Assembly (NCBI RefSeq): GCF_007990755.1
Contig: NZ_BJXA01000057.1
Span: 1 to 60,039 of the forward strand
Origin: Nocardia ninae NBRC 108245
GTDB taxonomy: Bacteria > Actinomycetota > Actinomycetes > Mycobacteriales > Mycobacteriaceae
Reading direction: 5' to 3'
Length of the DNA: 60,039 bases
Under the pieces are notes generated by a model that ran no database searches, was not told the origin of the DNA, and saw nothing but the letters and a program-made list of their open reading frames with translations. A program made the position numbers and the translations under genes. Position 1 is the stretch's first letter. Every line of letters starts with the position of its first letter. This document shows positions 25,831-33,912 of the stretch, in pieces.

Positions 25831-26397
25831 ATGAGCACCGAATCTCTTCCGCGCATCACGCCACTATCGCCGCCGTACGCTCCTGATATAGAGGCGCAAC
25901 TCCGCAAATGGATGCCGCCCGGCTCGGCCATCGAACCCCTGGCCCTCTTCCGCACCCTCGCACGCCACGACGACCTCTTCAGCCGAATGCGCCCCCTCGG
26001 CGCAGGCATCCTCGGCCACGGCCGCATCCCGCCCCGCGACCGCGAGATCGTCATCCTCCGCACCTGCGCCCGCACGAACGCCGAATACGAATGGGGCATC
26101 CACGCCGTACTCCAAGCCCCCGACGTCGGCCTGACCCCCGAGCAGATCGACGCCACCGTAGGCGACCCCGACCACCCAGCGTGGTCACCCAACGACGCCA
26201 CCCTGATCCGCCTGGTAGACGAAATTCACGACACCGCAACAATTTCCGACACCCTGTGGCCGGACTTGACCAGCCACTACCGCGACGACCAAGTACTCGA
26301 GCTGATCACCACCACCGGCTGGTACCGCCTGCTCAGCACAGTGATCAACACCGCCCGGCTCGACCGCGAAACTTGGGCCCGCCACTTCCCCGCGTGA
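25831..26397 (+). CDS. Carboxymuconolactone decarboxylase family protein
   Basis: A 188-residue AhpD-fold helical protein. The family core is visible: RDREIVILRTCARTNAEYEWGIHAVL, split here as ILRTCARTNAEYEW then GIHAVL. The second Cys of the AhpD CxxC pair is missing, so it is not an alkylhydroperoxidase; it resembles the CMD-type proteins regulated by HxlR or TetR repressors. The reaction is unknown. GAGGATC precedes the ATG. Divergent from the HxlR gene, whose likely operator lies just upstream. Confidence 0.85.
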   Translation: MSTESLPRITPLSPPYAPDIEAQLRKWMPPGSAIEPLALFRTLARHDDLFSRMRPLGAGILGHGRIPPRDREIVILRTCARTNAEYEWGIHAVLQAPDVGLTPEQIDATVGDPDHPAWSPNDATLIRLVDEIHDTATISDTLWPDLTSHYRDDQVLELITTTGWYRLLSTVINTARLDRETWARHFPA

Positions 26398-26424
26398 TCC
26401 GCGTGGGCTCCAGTGGGGTTCTAG

Positions 26425-26718
26425 CTGGCTGACCGAGGCCGAATACTCCCGTGCGGACTGGCTCGCCACGTCCGGCGTGACTCCGGGTGGCCTTCGCTCG
26501 GATCTGGCCTGGCTGACCGCCGCCGAGTACTTCCGTGCGGACTCGCGGCTCGTCACGTCCGGCGTGACTCCGGGTGGCCTTCGCTCGGAACTGATCTGGC
26601 TGACCGTCGCCGGGTACTCCCGTGCGGACTCGGGGCTCGCCACTTCCCGGCGTGACTCCGGGCAGCTTTCACTCGGATCTGGCCTGGCTGCCCGCCGCCG
26701 AATACTCCTGTTCCGGAC
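26425..26718. repeat. 84-88 bp tandem repeat array running into the response-regulator 3' end
   Basis: Units start at 26425, 26509, 26596 and 26684, with lengths 84, 87, 88 and a partial last copy. Each begins CTGGCTGaCCG and contains TACTCCCGTGCGGACT and CCGGCGTGACTCCGGG-like segments. The last copy lies inside the C-terminal codons of the response regulator (stop at 26669-26671). Read on the minus strand, the copies encode variants of the regulator's own last residues (EYSAAGSQARSE), with two length changes that break a common frame. Confidence 0.9.
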
Positions 26719-27352
26719 GGCCGGTGCTGCCGTAGCGCAGGCTCATGCGGAGGCTGCCGGTGCCGACGAGGGTGGCGAGGTAGCGCTGGGCGGTGGCGCG
26801 GGAGATGCCGATGGCGGTGGCTACCTCGGCGGCGGAGAGGGGGTGGCCTGCTTCGAGGATCGAGTGCAGGACGAGGTCTTTGGTGGGGGAGGCGACGGTG
26901 GTGGGGGCGCTGGCGGTGGTCGTGGGGCGCAGGGCTTGCAGGGCGGCGTCGACGCGGGCGTTGTCCACCTGCGGGGTGGTGAGGATGCGGCGGTAGCGGG
27001 CGTAGGCGGCCAGCCGGGCGGCGAGTTCGGTGTGCGGGAAGGGTTTGACGAGGAAGGCCAGCGCACCGGCGGAGAGGGCGGCGCGGACCGCGGTGCTGTC
27101 GGTGGAGGCGGTCAGCACCATTGCGTCGCAGCGTAATTCGCGTACGAAGTCGACACCGGAACCGTCGGGCAGGTACACGTCGACCAAAGCCAGGTCGACC
27201 GGGCCCGCCGCCAGCACCGCACGCGCCGCGGCCAAGGTGTTGGCGGTCCCCGCGACGGCGAAACCCGCGATGGAGTCGACGATTCCGGCATGCAGGTTGG
27301 CGACACGAAAGTCGTCGTCGACGACGAGCACAGTCAAATCTGATGGGGCCAT
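26669..27352 (-). CDS. CitB/DcuR-type response regulator
   Basis: A 227-residue two-domain response regulator. The receiver has the acidic pair near 12-14 (VVDDDFRVANL), phospho-acceptor Asp58 in LVDVYLPDG, Thr81 in VLTAST and Lys103 in LVKPFP. The C-terminal helix-turn-helix is AEVATAIGISRATAQRYLAT, as in CitB/DcuR regulators of organic acid uptake. It overlaps the sensor gene by 19 bases. The last ~12 residues after RPEQ derive from the downstream tandem repeat and probably replace the original C-terminus. Its likely target is the divergent ABC importer. Confidence 0.92.
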   Translation of the reverse strand: MAPSDLTVLVVDDDFRVANLHAGIVDSIAGFAVAGTANTLAAARAVLAAGPVDLALVDVYLPDGSGVDFVRELRCDAMVLTASTDSTAVRAALSAGALAFLVKPFPHTELAARLAAYARYRRILTTPQVDNARVDAALQALRPTTTASAPTTVASPTKDLVLHSILEAGHPLSAAEVATAIGISRATAQRYLATLVGTGSLRMSLRYGSTGRPEQEYSAAGSQARSE

Positions 27353-29022
27353 GACACCTTGCTGTCTACGAGCACTTCGGGAATGCGGGCATTGAATTCG
27401 GCGCCGGTGAGTGGGGGAGTCTCGCCGCGCGGACTGGCCAGCCGGACGTCGCCGCCGTGCGTGCGGGCGATCTGGCGGATCAACGCGAGGCCGACACCGC
27501 GTCCGCCGGGGACGTCACGGCTGTCGCGGGTGGAGGTGCCCTCGGTGAACAGCACATCGATCAGCTCCGGCGCGACACCGTCGCCGCTGTCGGCCACCAC
27601 GATGTGCAGCGTCGAATCTTCCTGCACCAGTTCGACTTCCACCTGCTTGACCGGATTGTCCGAGGCCAGCACGGCCTCGATGGCGTTGTCGAGCAGGTTG
27701 CCGAGCACGGTCGTCACGTCGACGGGATCGACGAGGCTGCCGTCCACCCAGGTGTTCGGCCCGAGGACCAGTTCGACGCCGCTCTCCCGCGCGTGCGCCG
27801 CCTTCGCCGCGAGAAACGCTTGGAGGTACGCGTCATGGATGGCATCGATACCGGGCGCGGCGGCCCCGAGCGGCCCCGCCCCGATCATCTCGTCGATCGA
27901 CCGCGACGCCTCCTCGGTCCGCCCACCATGCAACAGCCCGCTGATCAGGTGCATCTTGTTGGAGAACTCGTGCCGTTGCGCCCGCAACACCGTGCTCATC
28001 GACTGCACCGCATCGAGCTGACGGGTCAGTGCCTCCACGTCGGTTCGGTCGCGCACGGTCAGCACCGCGCCCAGATCGCGCCGGTCCCGATGCACCGGCC
28101 GCGCGGCCACCACGACGATGTGCGAACCGACGGTCGCTGACGCGGGTTGCTCATCGAGCCCACGGAAAACCTCCAGTACCCGTGGCGTCAGCCCGATCTC
28201 GTCCACCGGTCGGCCGATCTCCGCATCGATCCCGAGTAGCCTGCGCGCTTCATCATTGACAAACGTTGTGCGCCAAGAAGAATCGACCGCAAGCACGCCG
28301 CGCCCGATGCCGTGCAACACCGCAGCCTGGCCGCGCACGAGCTCAGCGAGTTCCGCGGGTTCCAACCCGAGCGTCAGCCCGCGCCAACGACGTGCCAGCA
28401 GCATCGATCCCGCGATCCCTACCAAAAGCGCGGCGCCGACCAGCAAACCGGCGGTTCGCAAGTCGTCGAGCAACTGATCACGCACCGCCTCGGTGGAAAT
28501 GCCGACGCTCACCGCGCCGACGATTCGGTCCGAATAAGGTTCGAGCACCGGCACTTTCGCCCGCACCGAGTCGCCGAGCGTGCCGCGCTCCTCGGCGATC
28601 ACCTCGCGCCCGGCCAACGCGCCGGAGGGATCGGTGCTCACATGCTCGGTGAGCCGCGCCGCGTCGGGATGTGCCAGCCGAATCCCGGAATCATCGGTGA
28701 TCACCACGAACAAGGCGCCGGTTCGCTCCGTCGTGTCGACGGCGATCCGTTCCAGCGGTCCGGCGGCGAGCCGCGCACGCAGCAGCGGGTCGGCGCTGAT
28801 CGCCCCGGGCGCGTACCGGGTCACCTCGTCGCGCACCGCGGGATCGGCGGCGACGGTGCGCGCGATCGCGAGGGCCCGCTGTCCGTATCCGTCGCGCAGC
28901 CGTTGATCGCTGAGGTAGCCGAAAACCGCGAAGGCGACGCCGAGGGTGAGGGTGACCACCACGATCTGCAACAGCAGAACCTGCGTCCTCAATCGCACGG
29001 CCCGCGCGCCCTCAGTGGCCAT
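27334..29022 (-). CDS. CitA/DcuS-type sensor histidine kinase
   Basis: A 562-residue membrane sensor. Membrane helices lie at about 14-36 and 191-211, enclosing a ~150-residue extracytoplasmic sensor domain of CitA/DcuS type. A PAS domain (about 225-325) is followed by the phosphoacceptor His351 in RAQRHEFSNKMHLISGLL, the hallmark of this kinase group. The ATPase domain has GNLLDNAIEAV, ADSGDGV and GGRGVGLALIRQIA. The ATG at 29022 was chosen because the membrane helix follows it directly; it has no strong ribosome site, and the frame is open upstream. It is divergent from the ABC importer at 29169. Confidence 0.9.
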   Translation of the reverse strand: MATEGARAVRLRTQVLLLQIVVVTLTLGVAFAVFGYLSDQRLRDGYGQRALAIARTVAADPAVRDEVTRYAPGAISADPLLRARLAAGPLERIAVDTTERTGALFVVITDDSGIRLAHPDAARLTEHVSTDPSGALAGREVIAEERGTLGDSVRAKVPVLEPYSDRIVGAVSVGISTEAVRDQLLDDLRTAGLLVGAALLVGIAGSMLLARRWRGLTLGLEPAELAELVRGQAAVLHGIGRGVLAVDSSWRTTFVNDEARRLLGIDAEIGRPVDEIGLTPRVLEVFRGLDEQPASATVGSHIVVVAARPVHRDRRDLGAVLTVRDRTDVEALTRQLDAVQSMSTVLRAQRHEFSNKMHLISGLLHGGRTEEASRSIDEMIGAGPLGAAAPGIDAIHDAYLQAFLAAKAAHARESGVELVLGPNTWVDGSLVDPVDVTTVLGNLLDNAIEAVLASDNPVKQVEVELVQEDSTLHIVVADSGDGVAPELIDVLFTEGTSTRDSRDVPGGRGVGLALIRQIARTHGGDVRLASPRGETPPLTGAEFNARIPEVLVDSKVSWPHQI

Positions 29023-29168
29023 TGGCGGAGCATAGACCACCGCACCGGGCGTGAGCAGAATGCGCAGAACTAGCGAATCGGTACTTTGCACGGCTTGTGC
29101 GCACAAGCTCCGCGGTGTGACCCGGCCCACGTACGTTCGCTCTACCTCGATCTCGCAGGAGCTACCCC

Positions 29169-29975
29169 ATGACCAACCCACTCATCGAGCTGCGGAGCGC
29201 GACGAAGCGTTTCCCCGGCACCGGTGGCGGCATCCACACCGCCGTGCAGAACCTCGACCTTGCGGTCCGCCCCGGCGAATTCGTCGCCGTGGTCGGCCCG
29301 ACCGGCTGCGGTAAGTCGACCACCCTGTCCCTCGTATCCGGCCTCGAACCCGCCTCGGCGGGCCGGACGCTGGTGCGCGGCAAGGACGTCACCGGCATCC
29401 CGGACGGCATCGGTTACATGTTCCAGCTGGACGCGGTGCTGCCGTGGAAAACCGTGCTGGACAACGTCGCCCTCGGCCCGCGCCTGCGGGGTGCGTCGAA
29501 AGCCGATGCGCGGCAGCAGGCTTCGGTGTGGGTGCACAAGGTCGGCCTGGCCGGGTTCGAGACCTACTATCCGCATCAGCTGTCCGGCGGCATGCGCAAG
29601 CGCGTCGCGCTGGCGCAAACCCTGGTCAACGACCCGGAGATCCTGCTGATGGACGAGCCGTTCAGCGCGCTCGACGTGCAGACCCGCCAGCTCATGCAGG
29701 ACGAACTGCTGCGCGTATGGGCGGGCACCGGCGCGGCCGTCATCTTCGTCACCCACGATCTGGAAGAGGCGATCGTGCTCGCCGACCGGGTGATCGTCAT
29801 GACGGCGAGCCCGGCGACCGTGTGCGGCGACTTCCCCGTCGCGCTGGAGCGCCCGCGCAATGTCGAAGAGGTGCGGCTCACCACCGAGTTCCGCGATATC
29901 TACAAAGAAATCTGGGAAACGCTGCGCGACGAGGTCGATGCGGCTCGAGCCAAGGGAGCCTCCCGTGTCGCATGA
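29169..29975 (+). CDS. ABC transporter ATPase, NitT/TauT type
   Basis: A 268-residue ATPase of the nitrate/taurine/sulfonate import family. Walker A is GPTGCGKSTTLS (43-51), signature QLSGGMRKRVALAQ, Walker B EILLMDEPFSALD, and the switch His in FVTHDLEEAIVLAD. It energises uptake with the permease and binding protein that follow. CAGGAG precedes the ATG. It starts 146 bases from the divergent sensor kinase, which suggests control by that two-component system. Confidence 0.93.
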   Translation: MTNPLIELRSATKRFPGTGGGIHTAVQNLDLAVRPGEFVAVVGPTGCGKSTTLSLVSGLEPASAGRTLVRGKDVTGIPDGIGYMFQLDAVLPWKTVLDNVALGPRLRGASKADARQQASVWVHKVGLAGFETYYPHQLSGGMRKRVALAQTLVNDPEILLMDEPFSALDVQTRQLMQDELLRVWAGTGAAVIFVTHDLEEAIVLADRVIVMTASPATVCGDFPVALERPRNVEEVRLTTEFRDIYKEIWETLRDEVDAARAKGASRVA

Positions 29976-30852
29976 CGTCCTCGAAAAGGATGCCGCCCCG
30001 GCACCGGTGCCGGAGAACGAGACCGAGGAGCAGATCCTCGCGCGGGTGCGCACCAACGCCCGGCGTGTGCGGCTGCGCACCTGGGGGTTGCGCATCGCGC
30101 TGGTCGTCCTGTGGCTCGGCTCGTGGGAGCTCACCGCCACGCTGTGGATCGATCCGTTCTTCTACTCGAAGCCGTCGCTGATCTGGGACCGGTTGGTCGA
30201 ATGGTTCACCGAGGGAACCCAATTCGGTTCGATCTGGCTGCAGATCTTCACCACCGTGCAGGAGGCGGTGCTCGGCTTCCTGATCGGCGCGGTCGCGGGC
30301 GTGGTGCTCGGCACCCTGCTCGGTCGCAGCCGGTACTGGGCCGACGTGCTCGCGCCGTTCATCAAGGCGCTCAACGCGGTTCCGCGCATCGTGCTCGCGG
30401 CGCTGTTCATCATCTGGTTCGGTCTCGGGCTCAGCTCGAAGGTCGCCACGGTGGTCGTGCTGGTGTTCTTCGCGGTGTTCTTCAACGCGTTCACCGGGGC
30501 GCGGGAGGTGGACGGCAACGTCATCAACAACGCGCGCATCCTCGGCGCCGGTAAGCGTCAGGTGCTCACCGCCATCGTGTTGCCGAGCGCGACCACCTGG
30601 ATCCTGTCCAGCCTGCACACCGCCTTCGGCTTCGCCTTGATCGGCGCCGTGGTGGGCGAATACGCTGGTGCCAGTAGAGGTTTGGGCCTGCTGATCAGCA
30701 ACGCCCAGGGCACGTTCGACTCGGCGGGCATCTACGCGGGCATGATCATCATCACGGTGATCGCGCTGCTCGCGGAGTGGGGGATCGGCATGGCCGAGGG
30801 CAAGCTGCTGAAATGGCGTCCCTCGCAGGCACAGTCGAGCCACGGGATCTGA
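29965..30852 (+). CDS. ABC transporter permease, NitT/TauT type
   Basis: A 295-residue inner-membrane permease. After a hydrophilic, Glu-rich N-terminus (~45 residues) come six membrane segments with the ATPase-coupling loop region ARILGAGKRQVLTAIVLPSA (EAA motif). The start is GTG at 29965 with AAGGGAG ahead; the ORF extends upstream in frame, but that part overlaps the ATPase gene. An 11-base overlap with the ATPase gene indicates coupling. The substrate cannot be assigned. Confidence 0.92.
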   Translation: MSHDVLEKDAAPAPVPENETEEQILARVRTNARRVRLRTWGLRIALVVLWLGSWELTATLWIDPFFYSKPSLIWDRLVEWFTEGTQFGSIWLQIFTTVQEAVLGFLIGAVAGVVLGTLLGRSRYWADVLAPFIKALNAVPRIVLAALFIIWFGLGLSSKVATVVVLVFFAVFFNAFTGAREVDGNVINNARILGAGKRQVLTAIVLPSATTWILSSLHTAFGFALIGAVVGEYAGASRGLGLLISNAQGTFDSAGIYAGMIIITVIALLAEWGIGMAEGKLLKWRPSQAQSSHGI

Positions 30853-30855
30853 GCG

Positions 30856-31905
30856 ATGAGGTACATCAAGAACTCCGCCATCATCGTCCTCGCCATAGCG
30901 GCGTTGCTGACGGTCACCGGGTGCCGCGAGTCGCGCACCATCCCGATGTCGGACGGGCGCCCGCAGATCACCATCATGGTCGGCGGGTTGGAGAAGGTGA
31001 TCTACCTGCCCGCCATGCTGACCAAACAGCTCGGCTTCTTCGAGAAGAACGACATCGACGTCTCGTTGCTCGGCGAGCAGTCCGGCGCCAACGCCGAAAC
31101 CGCCTTGCTGACCGGCGATGTGCAGGCGGTGGTCGGTTTCTACGATCACACCGTCGACCTGCAGGCCAAGGACCAGTGCCTCACCTCGGTGGTGCAGTTC
31201 GCCGACGTGCCCGGTGAGGTGGAGTTGGTCGCCAAGGCCGACGCAGGCGCCATCAAGTCGGTGCGCGATCTGCGCGGCCGCAACCTCGGTGTCACCTCGT
31301 TCGGGTCGTCGACCGACTTCCTGACCCAGGCGCTCACCGGGATCGAGGGCATGACCACCAAGGATTACACCCGGGTGCGGGCCGGCGCGGGACAGACGTT
31401 CATCGCGGGCATGAACCACAACGGCATCGACGCCGGCATGACCACCGATCCGACCGTGGCGCAGATGGTCAACTCGGGGGAGGCGGAGATCCTGGTCGAC
31501 ATGCGCACCGAGGCGGGCACTCGTGCGGCGCTCGGCGGTCTGTACCCGGCGACCTCGCTGTACATGCGTTGCCAGACAGTCGAATCGCATCCGGACATCG
31601 TCCGCAAGCTGGCGGCGGCCTTCGTGCAGACGTTGCAGTGGATCAAGCAGCACACCCCGGAGGAGATCGCCGCCAAGATGCCGCCGCAGTACGCGAACGC
31701 CGGAAAGGACCTCTACGTCCAGTCGATTCGTGACTCGATCGGCATGTTCAACGGTGACGGACTGATGAAAGCCGAAGGGGCACAGAACGTTTTGAACATT
31801 CTCGGCAAGTACTCGCGCAATGTGGCGCCGGTGCGAGACCGGATCGAGCTGGACAAGACGTACACGACGAAGTTCGTGGAGGAGGCGCTGCGCACCAACC
31901 AATAG
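30856..31905 (+). CDS. ABC transporter substrate-binding lipoprotein, NMT1/THI5-like
   Basis: A 349-residue periplasmic-type binding protein with signal peptide and lipobox TVTGC (Cys23). The domain starts with ITIMVGGLEKVIYLPAMLTKQLGFF, the typical opening of NMT1/SsuA-type proteins, and has the LRGRNLGVTSFGSSTDF motif. Ligands in this family include sulfonates, nitrate, aromatic acids and pyrimidine precursors. No TPP riboswitch is seen upstream, so thiamine-precursor uptake has no support. It closes the operon, followed by a strong hairpin. Confidence 0.92.
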   Translation: MRYIKNSAIIVLAIAALLTVTGCRESRTIPMSDGRPQITIMVGGLEKVIYLPAMLTKQLGFFEKNDIDVSLLGEQSGANAETALLTGDVQAVVGFYDHTVDLQAKDQCLTSVVQFADVPGEVELVAKADAGAIKSVRDLRGRNLGVTSFGSSTDFLTQALTGIEGMTTKDYTRVRAGAGQTFIAGMNHNGIDAGMTTDPTVAQMVNSGEAEILVDMRTEAGTRAALGGLYPATSLYMRCQTVESHPDIVRKLAAAFVQTLQWIKQHTPEEIAAKMPPQYANAGKDLYVQSIRDSIGMFNGDGLMKAEGAQNVLNILGKYSRNVAPVRDRIELDKTYTTKFVEEALRTNQ

Positions 31906-31918
31906 TGCGGTAGCCGTT

Positions 31919-31957
31919 CAGGTCCCGCGCTCCGGTTTCGATGGAGCGCGGGACCTG
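31919..31957 (+). terminator. Strong hairpin terminator after the ABC operon
   Basis: A perfect 15-bp stem (31919-31933 with 31943-31957) and a 9-base loop, 14 bases after the binding-protein stop. The following sequence has only a short T-rich stretch (TGTTTGT), so termination may be partly hairpin-driven, as is common in actinobacteria. Confidence 0.8.
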
Positions 31958-32004
31958 CTGTTTGTGGTCGTACTTTGCGTGCCGCCGACGACCCCTTGAC
32001 GGAT

Positions 32005-32050
32005 GGTTATCGTTTGATAACCTGACTTCAAAGGTTATCGAGCGATAACC
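32005..32050. promoter_or_regulatory. Tandem 18-bp palindromes, candidate TetR operators of the Rieske operon
   Basis: Two copies of GGTTATC-N4-GATAACC lie at 32005-32022 and 32033-32050, spaced 28 bases start to start. The second is perfect over 8+8 bases (GGTTATCG and CGATAACC). A TTGACG that could be a -35 box lies at 31996-32001, so a bound repressor would cover the promoter. The TetR gene at 33224 is the obvious partner. GGGAGG and the ATG at 32068 follow. Confidence 0.85.
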
Positions 32051-32067
32051 ACGCAGGGAGGCTCAGT

Positions 32068-33213
32068 ATGTCTACGCTCATCACATCCGGCACCGCGGAA
32101 GTTCTCGCGGCACTGCGGCAGTGCCGCGGCGACGATCCGCCCGCGCTCACCCTGCCGCCGAGCGCCTACACATCGCCCGAACTGTGGGACATGGAACGCG
32201 AGCGGATCTTCCACCGCTGCTGGTATCTCGTCGCCCACGTCGGTCAACTCGCCACCCCGGGTGACTACGTCGCCGTCTCCATCGCCGGCGAACCGGTGGT
32301 CGTCGCCCGTGCGAAAGATGATGCGCTACACGCGATGTCACCGATCTGCCGTCATCGACTGATGCCGCTCGTCGAACCCGGCGCGGGCCGTACCGACGCC
32401 TTCACCTGCCAGTACCACCTGTGGAAGTACGGCCTGGACGGGCGGCTGCGCGGCGCGCCATACATGGGCGGCAACAAGCAGTTCGAGCCGAAGGACTGCC
32501 GGTTGCCGCAGTTCGCGGTCGCGGAATGGAACGGCTTGGTCTTCGTCAATCTCGACGCGGACGCCGACCCGATCGGTGCCCACCTGGACTTGGCCGCACA
32601 TCAGTTCGCCAACTATCGGCTGAACGAGATGGTGCTGGTCGACTCCTGGTCCTACGAGTGGCAGACGAACTGGAAGAGCGTGATGGAGAACGGCCACGAG
32701 AACTATCACGTGATCGGGCTGCACCGGGAGACGCTCGAGCCGTTCATGCCCGGCGGCAGTGACATGTTCGTCGAGCAGTACTCGCCATGGGTGCTGCACG
32801 CCAGGATCCCCTTCGTCGCGTCGGTGGAGCCGGAGGTATTGACGCTCAACGAGATTCAGCAGGCCAATGGCATGGTGCTGCTGACCTTCCCGTCCAGCGC
32901 TTTCATCGGGGTGAGCGACCAGATCGTCTGGTTCAGCTTCCTGCCGACGGCCATCGATCGGGTGCACGTGGTCGGCGGCGTGCTCACCATGCCCGAGCTG
33001 GTCGGCGTGTCCGAGGCGGTGACCAGAACCCAGCAGGCGGCCACCGCGATGATCAACAATGAGGATCGGCTCGGGCTGGAAGCCGTCCAGCGCGGCGTCT
33101 CCTCGCGGTTCGCCGAACGCGGGCACCTGAGCCCGAAGGAACAGCCGGGTGTGCTCGCGTTTTATCGGAACCTGGCGCACGCAATGCTCGGCGACGAACC
33201 GAACGGCCGTTAA
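32068..33213 (+). CDS. Rieske non-haem iron oxygenase alpha subunit
   Basis: A 381-residue ring-hydroxylating oxygenase large subunit. The Rieske [2Fe-2S] ligands are Cys94-x-His96 and Cys114-x2-His117 (ICRHR and CQYHLWKYGLDG). Mononuclear iron ligands are likely His214 and His219 in ENYHVIGLHRETLEPF. It hydroxylates or demethylates an organic substrate and needs a separate reductase or ferredoxin, which is not encoded nearby. It begins a two-gene operon with TetR, which lies ten bases downstream. The substrate may be brought in by the importer just upstream; this is inference from proximity only. Confidence 0.92.
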   Translation: MSTLITSGTAEVLAALRQCRGDDPPALTLPPSAYTSPELWDMERERIFHRCWYLVAHVGQLATPGDYVAVSIAGEPVVVARAKDDALHAMSPICRHRLMPLVEPGAGRTDAFTCQYHLWKYGLDGRLRGAPYMGGNKQFEPKDCRLPQFAVAEWNGLVFVNLDADADPIGAHLDLAAHQFANYRLNEMVLVDSWSYEWQTNWKSVMENGHENYHVIGLHRETLEPFMPGGSDMFVEQYSPWVLHARIPFVASVEPEVLTLNEIQQANGMVLLTFPSSAFIGVSDQIVWFSFLPTAIDRVHVVGGVLTMPELVGVSEAVTRTQQAATAMINNEDRLGLEAVQRGVSSRFAERGHLSPKEQPGVLAFYRNLAHAMLGDEPNGR

Positions 33214-33223
33214 CCTGAACCGT

Positions 33224-33859
33224 ATGCCCGCGGAAACCACCCGATCGAGCCCGGCGGCCGAACGCATCCTGCGCACTGCCGCCGAGCTCATCGCGGTGCG
33301 CGGCTTCTCCGCCACCTCCACCCGCGACATCGCGGCCGCGGTCGGGGTGCAGCAGCCCGCCATCTACAAGCACTTCTCGGCCAAGGACGACATCCTCGCC
33401 GCGCTGGTGCGGCTCGGGTTGGAACGGCCACTGGCGCTGGCCGACGAACTCGGCGCCGTGTCCGCGCCCGCCGTGGTCAAGCTGCACCGTTGGCTGCGGG
33501 AAACGCTGCAACACCTGCAGGACTCGCCTTATGTCCTCGCCTCCATCCTCACCTCGCCGGAACTCCAGCGGGAACGGTTCGTCGACGAGCTGGAGCTCGT
33601 CTCGCGGCTCGACCGGGTCGTTATCGCCATGGTCGAGGCGGGGCAGCGGGAAGGTGATGTGCGGGCGATGAATCCGGTGTCCGGTGCGCGGTTGGTTCAG
33701 GCCCTGTTCGACGCGCTGGCGTTGCCGGAGATCGCAGTCAGCCCCGGGGAGATCGTCGAGTTCGCGTTGATCGGGCTGCTCGCCGAGCCCGGTCGACTAC
33801 CCGAGGTCGAGCGCGCTGCGGACGCGCTGGTGGTGACCGAACCGGTATCGATGGCCTGA
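33224..33859 (+). CDS. TetR-family transcriptional regulator (Rieske operon)
   Basis: A 211-residue TetR regulator. The helix-turn-helix is ILRTAAELIAVRGFSATSTR, then IAAAVGVQQPAIYKHFSAKDD. The C-terminal ligand domain is helical and shows no specific signature. It lies ten bases after the Rieske gene, so it is cotranscribed and likely autoregulated through the twin palindromes at 32005-32050. The ATG at 33224 fits the conserved domain start; the frame upstream overlaps the Rieske gene. Confidence 0.9.
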   Translation: MPAETTRSSPAAERILRTAAELIAVRGFSATSTRDIAAAVGVQQPAIYKHFSAKDDILAALVRLGLERPLALADELGAVSAPAVVKLHRWLRETLQHLQDSPYVLASILTSPELQRERFVDELELVSRLDRVVIAMVEAGQREGDVRAMNPVSGARLVQALFDALALPEIAVSPGEIVEFALIGLLAEPGRLPEVERAADALVVTEPVSMA

Positions 33860-33912
33860 TCTGTGGGGTACGTGTCCTTGTGGACATTTCCGCTCTGGTC
33901 GAGACTGGGTGC

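Noticed and set aside
26185-26643. Minus-strand ORF of 152 codons made of repeated 29-residue units
   Set aside because: Partly antisense to the decarboxylase-like gene and otherwise repeat-derived; no ribosome site. Reported as a repeat instead.
30856-31905. Thiamine-precursor uptake for the NMT1/THI5-like protein
   Set aside because: No TPP riboswitch or thiamine gene nearby; the family name alone does not define the ligand.
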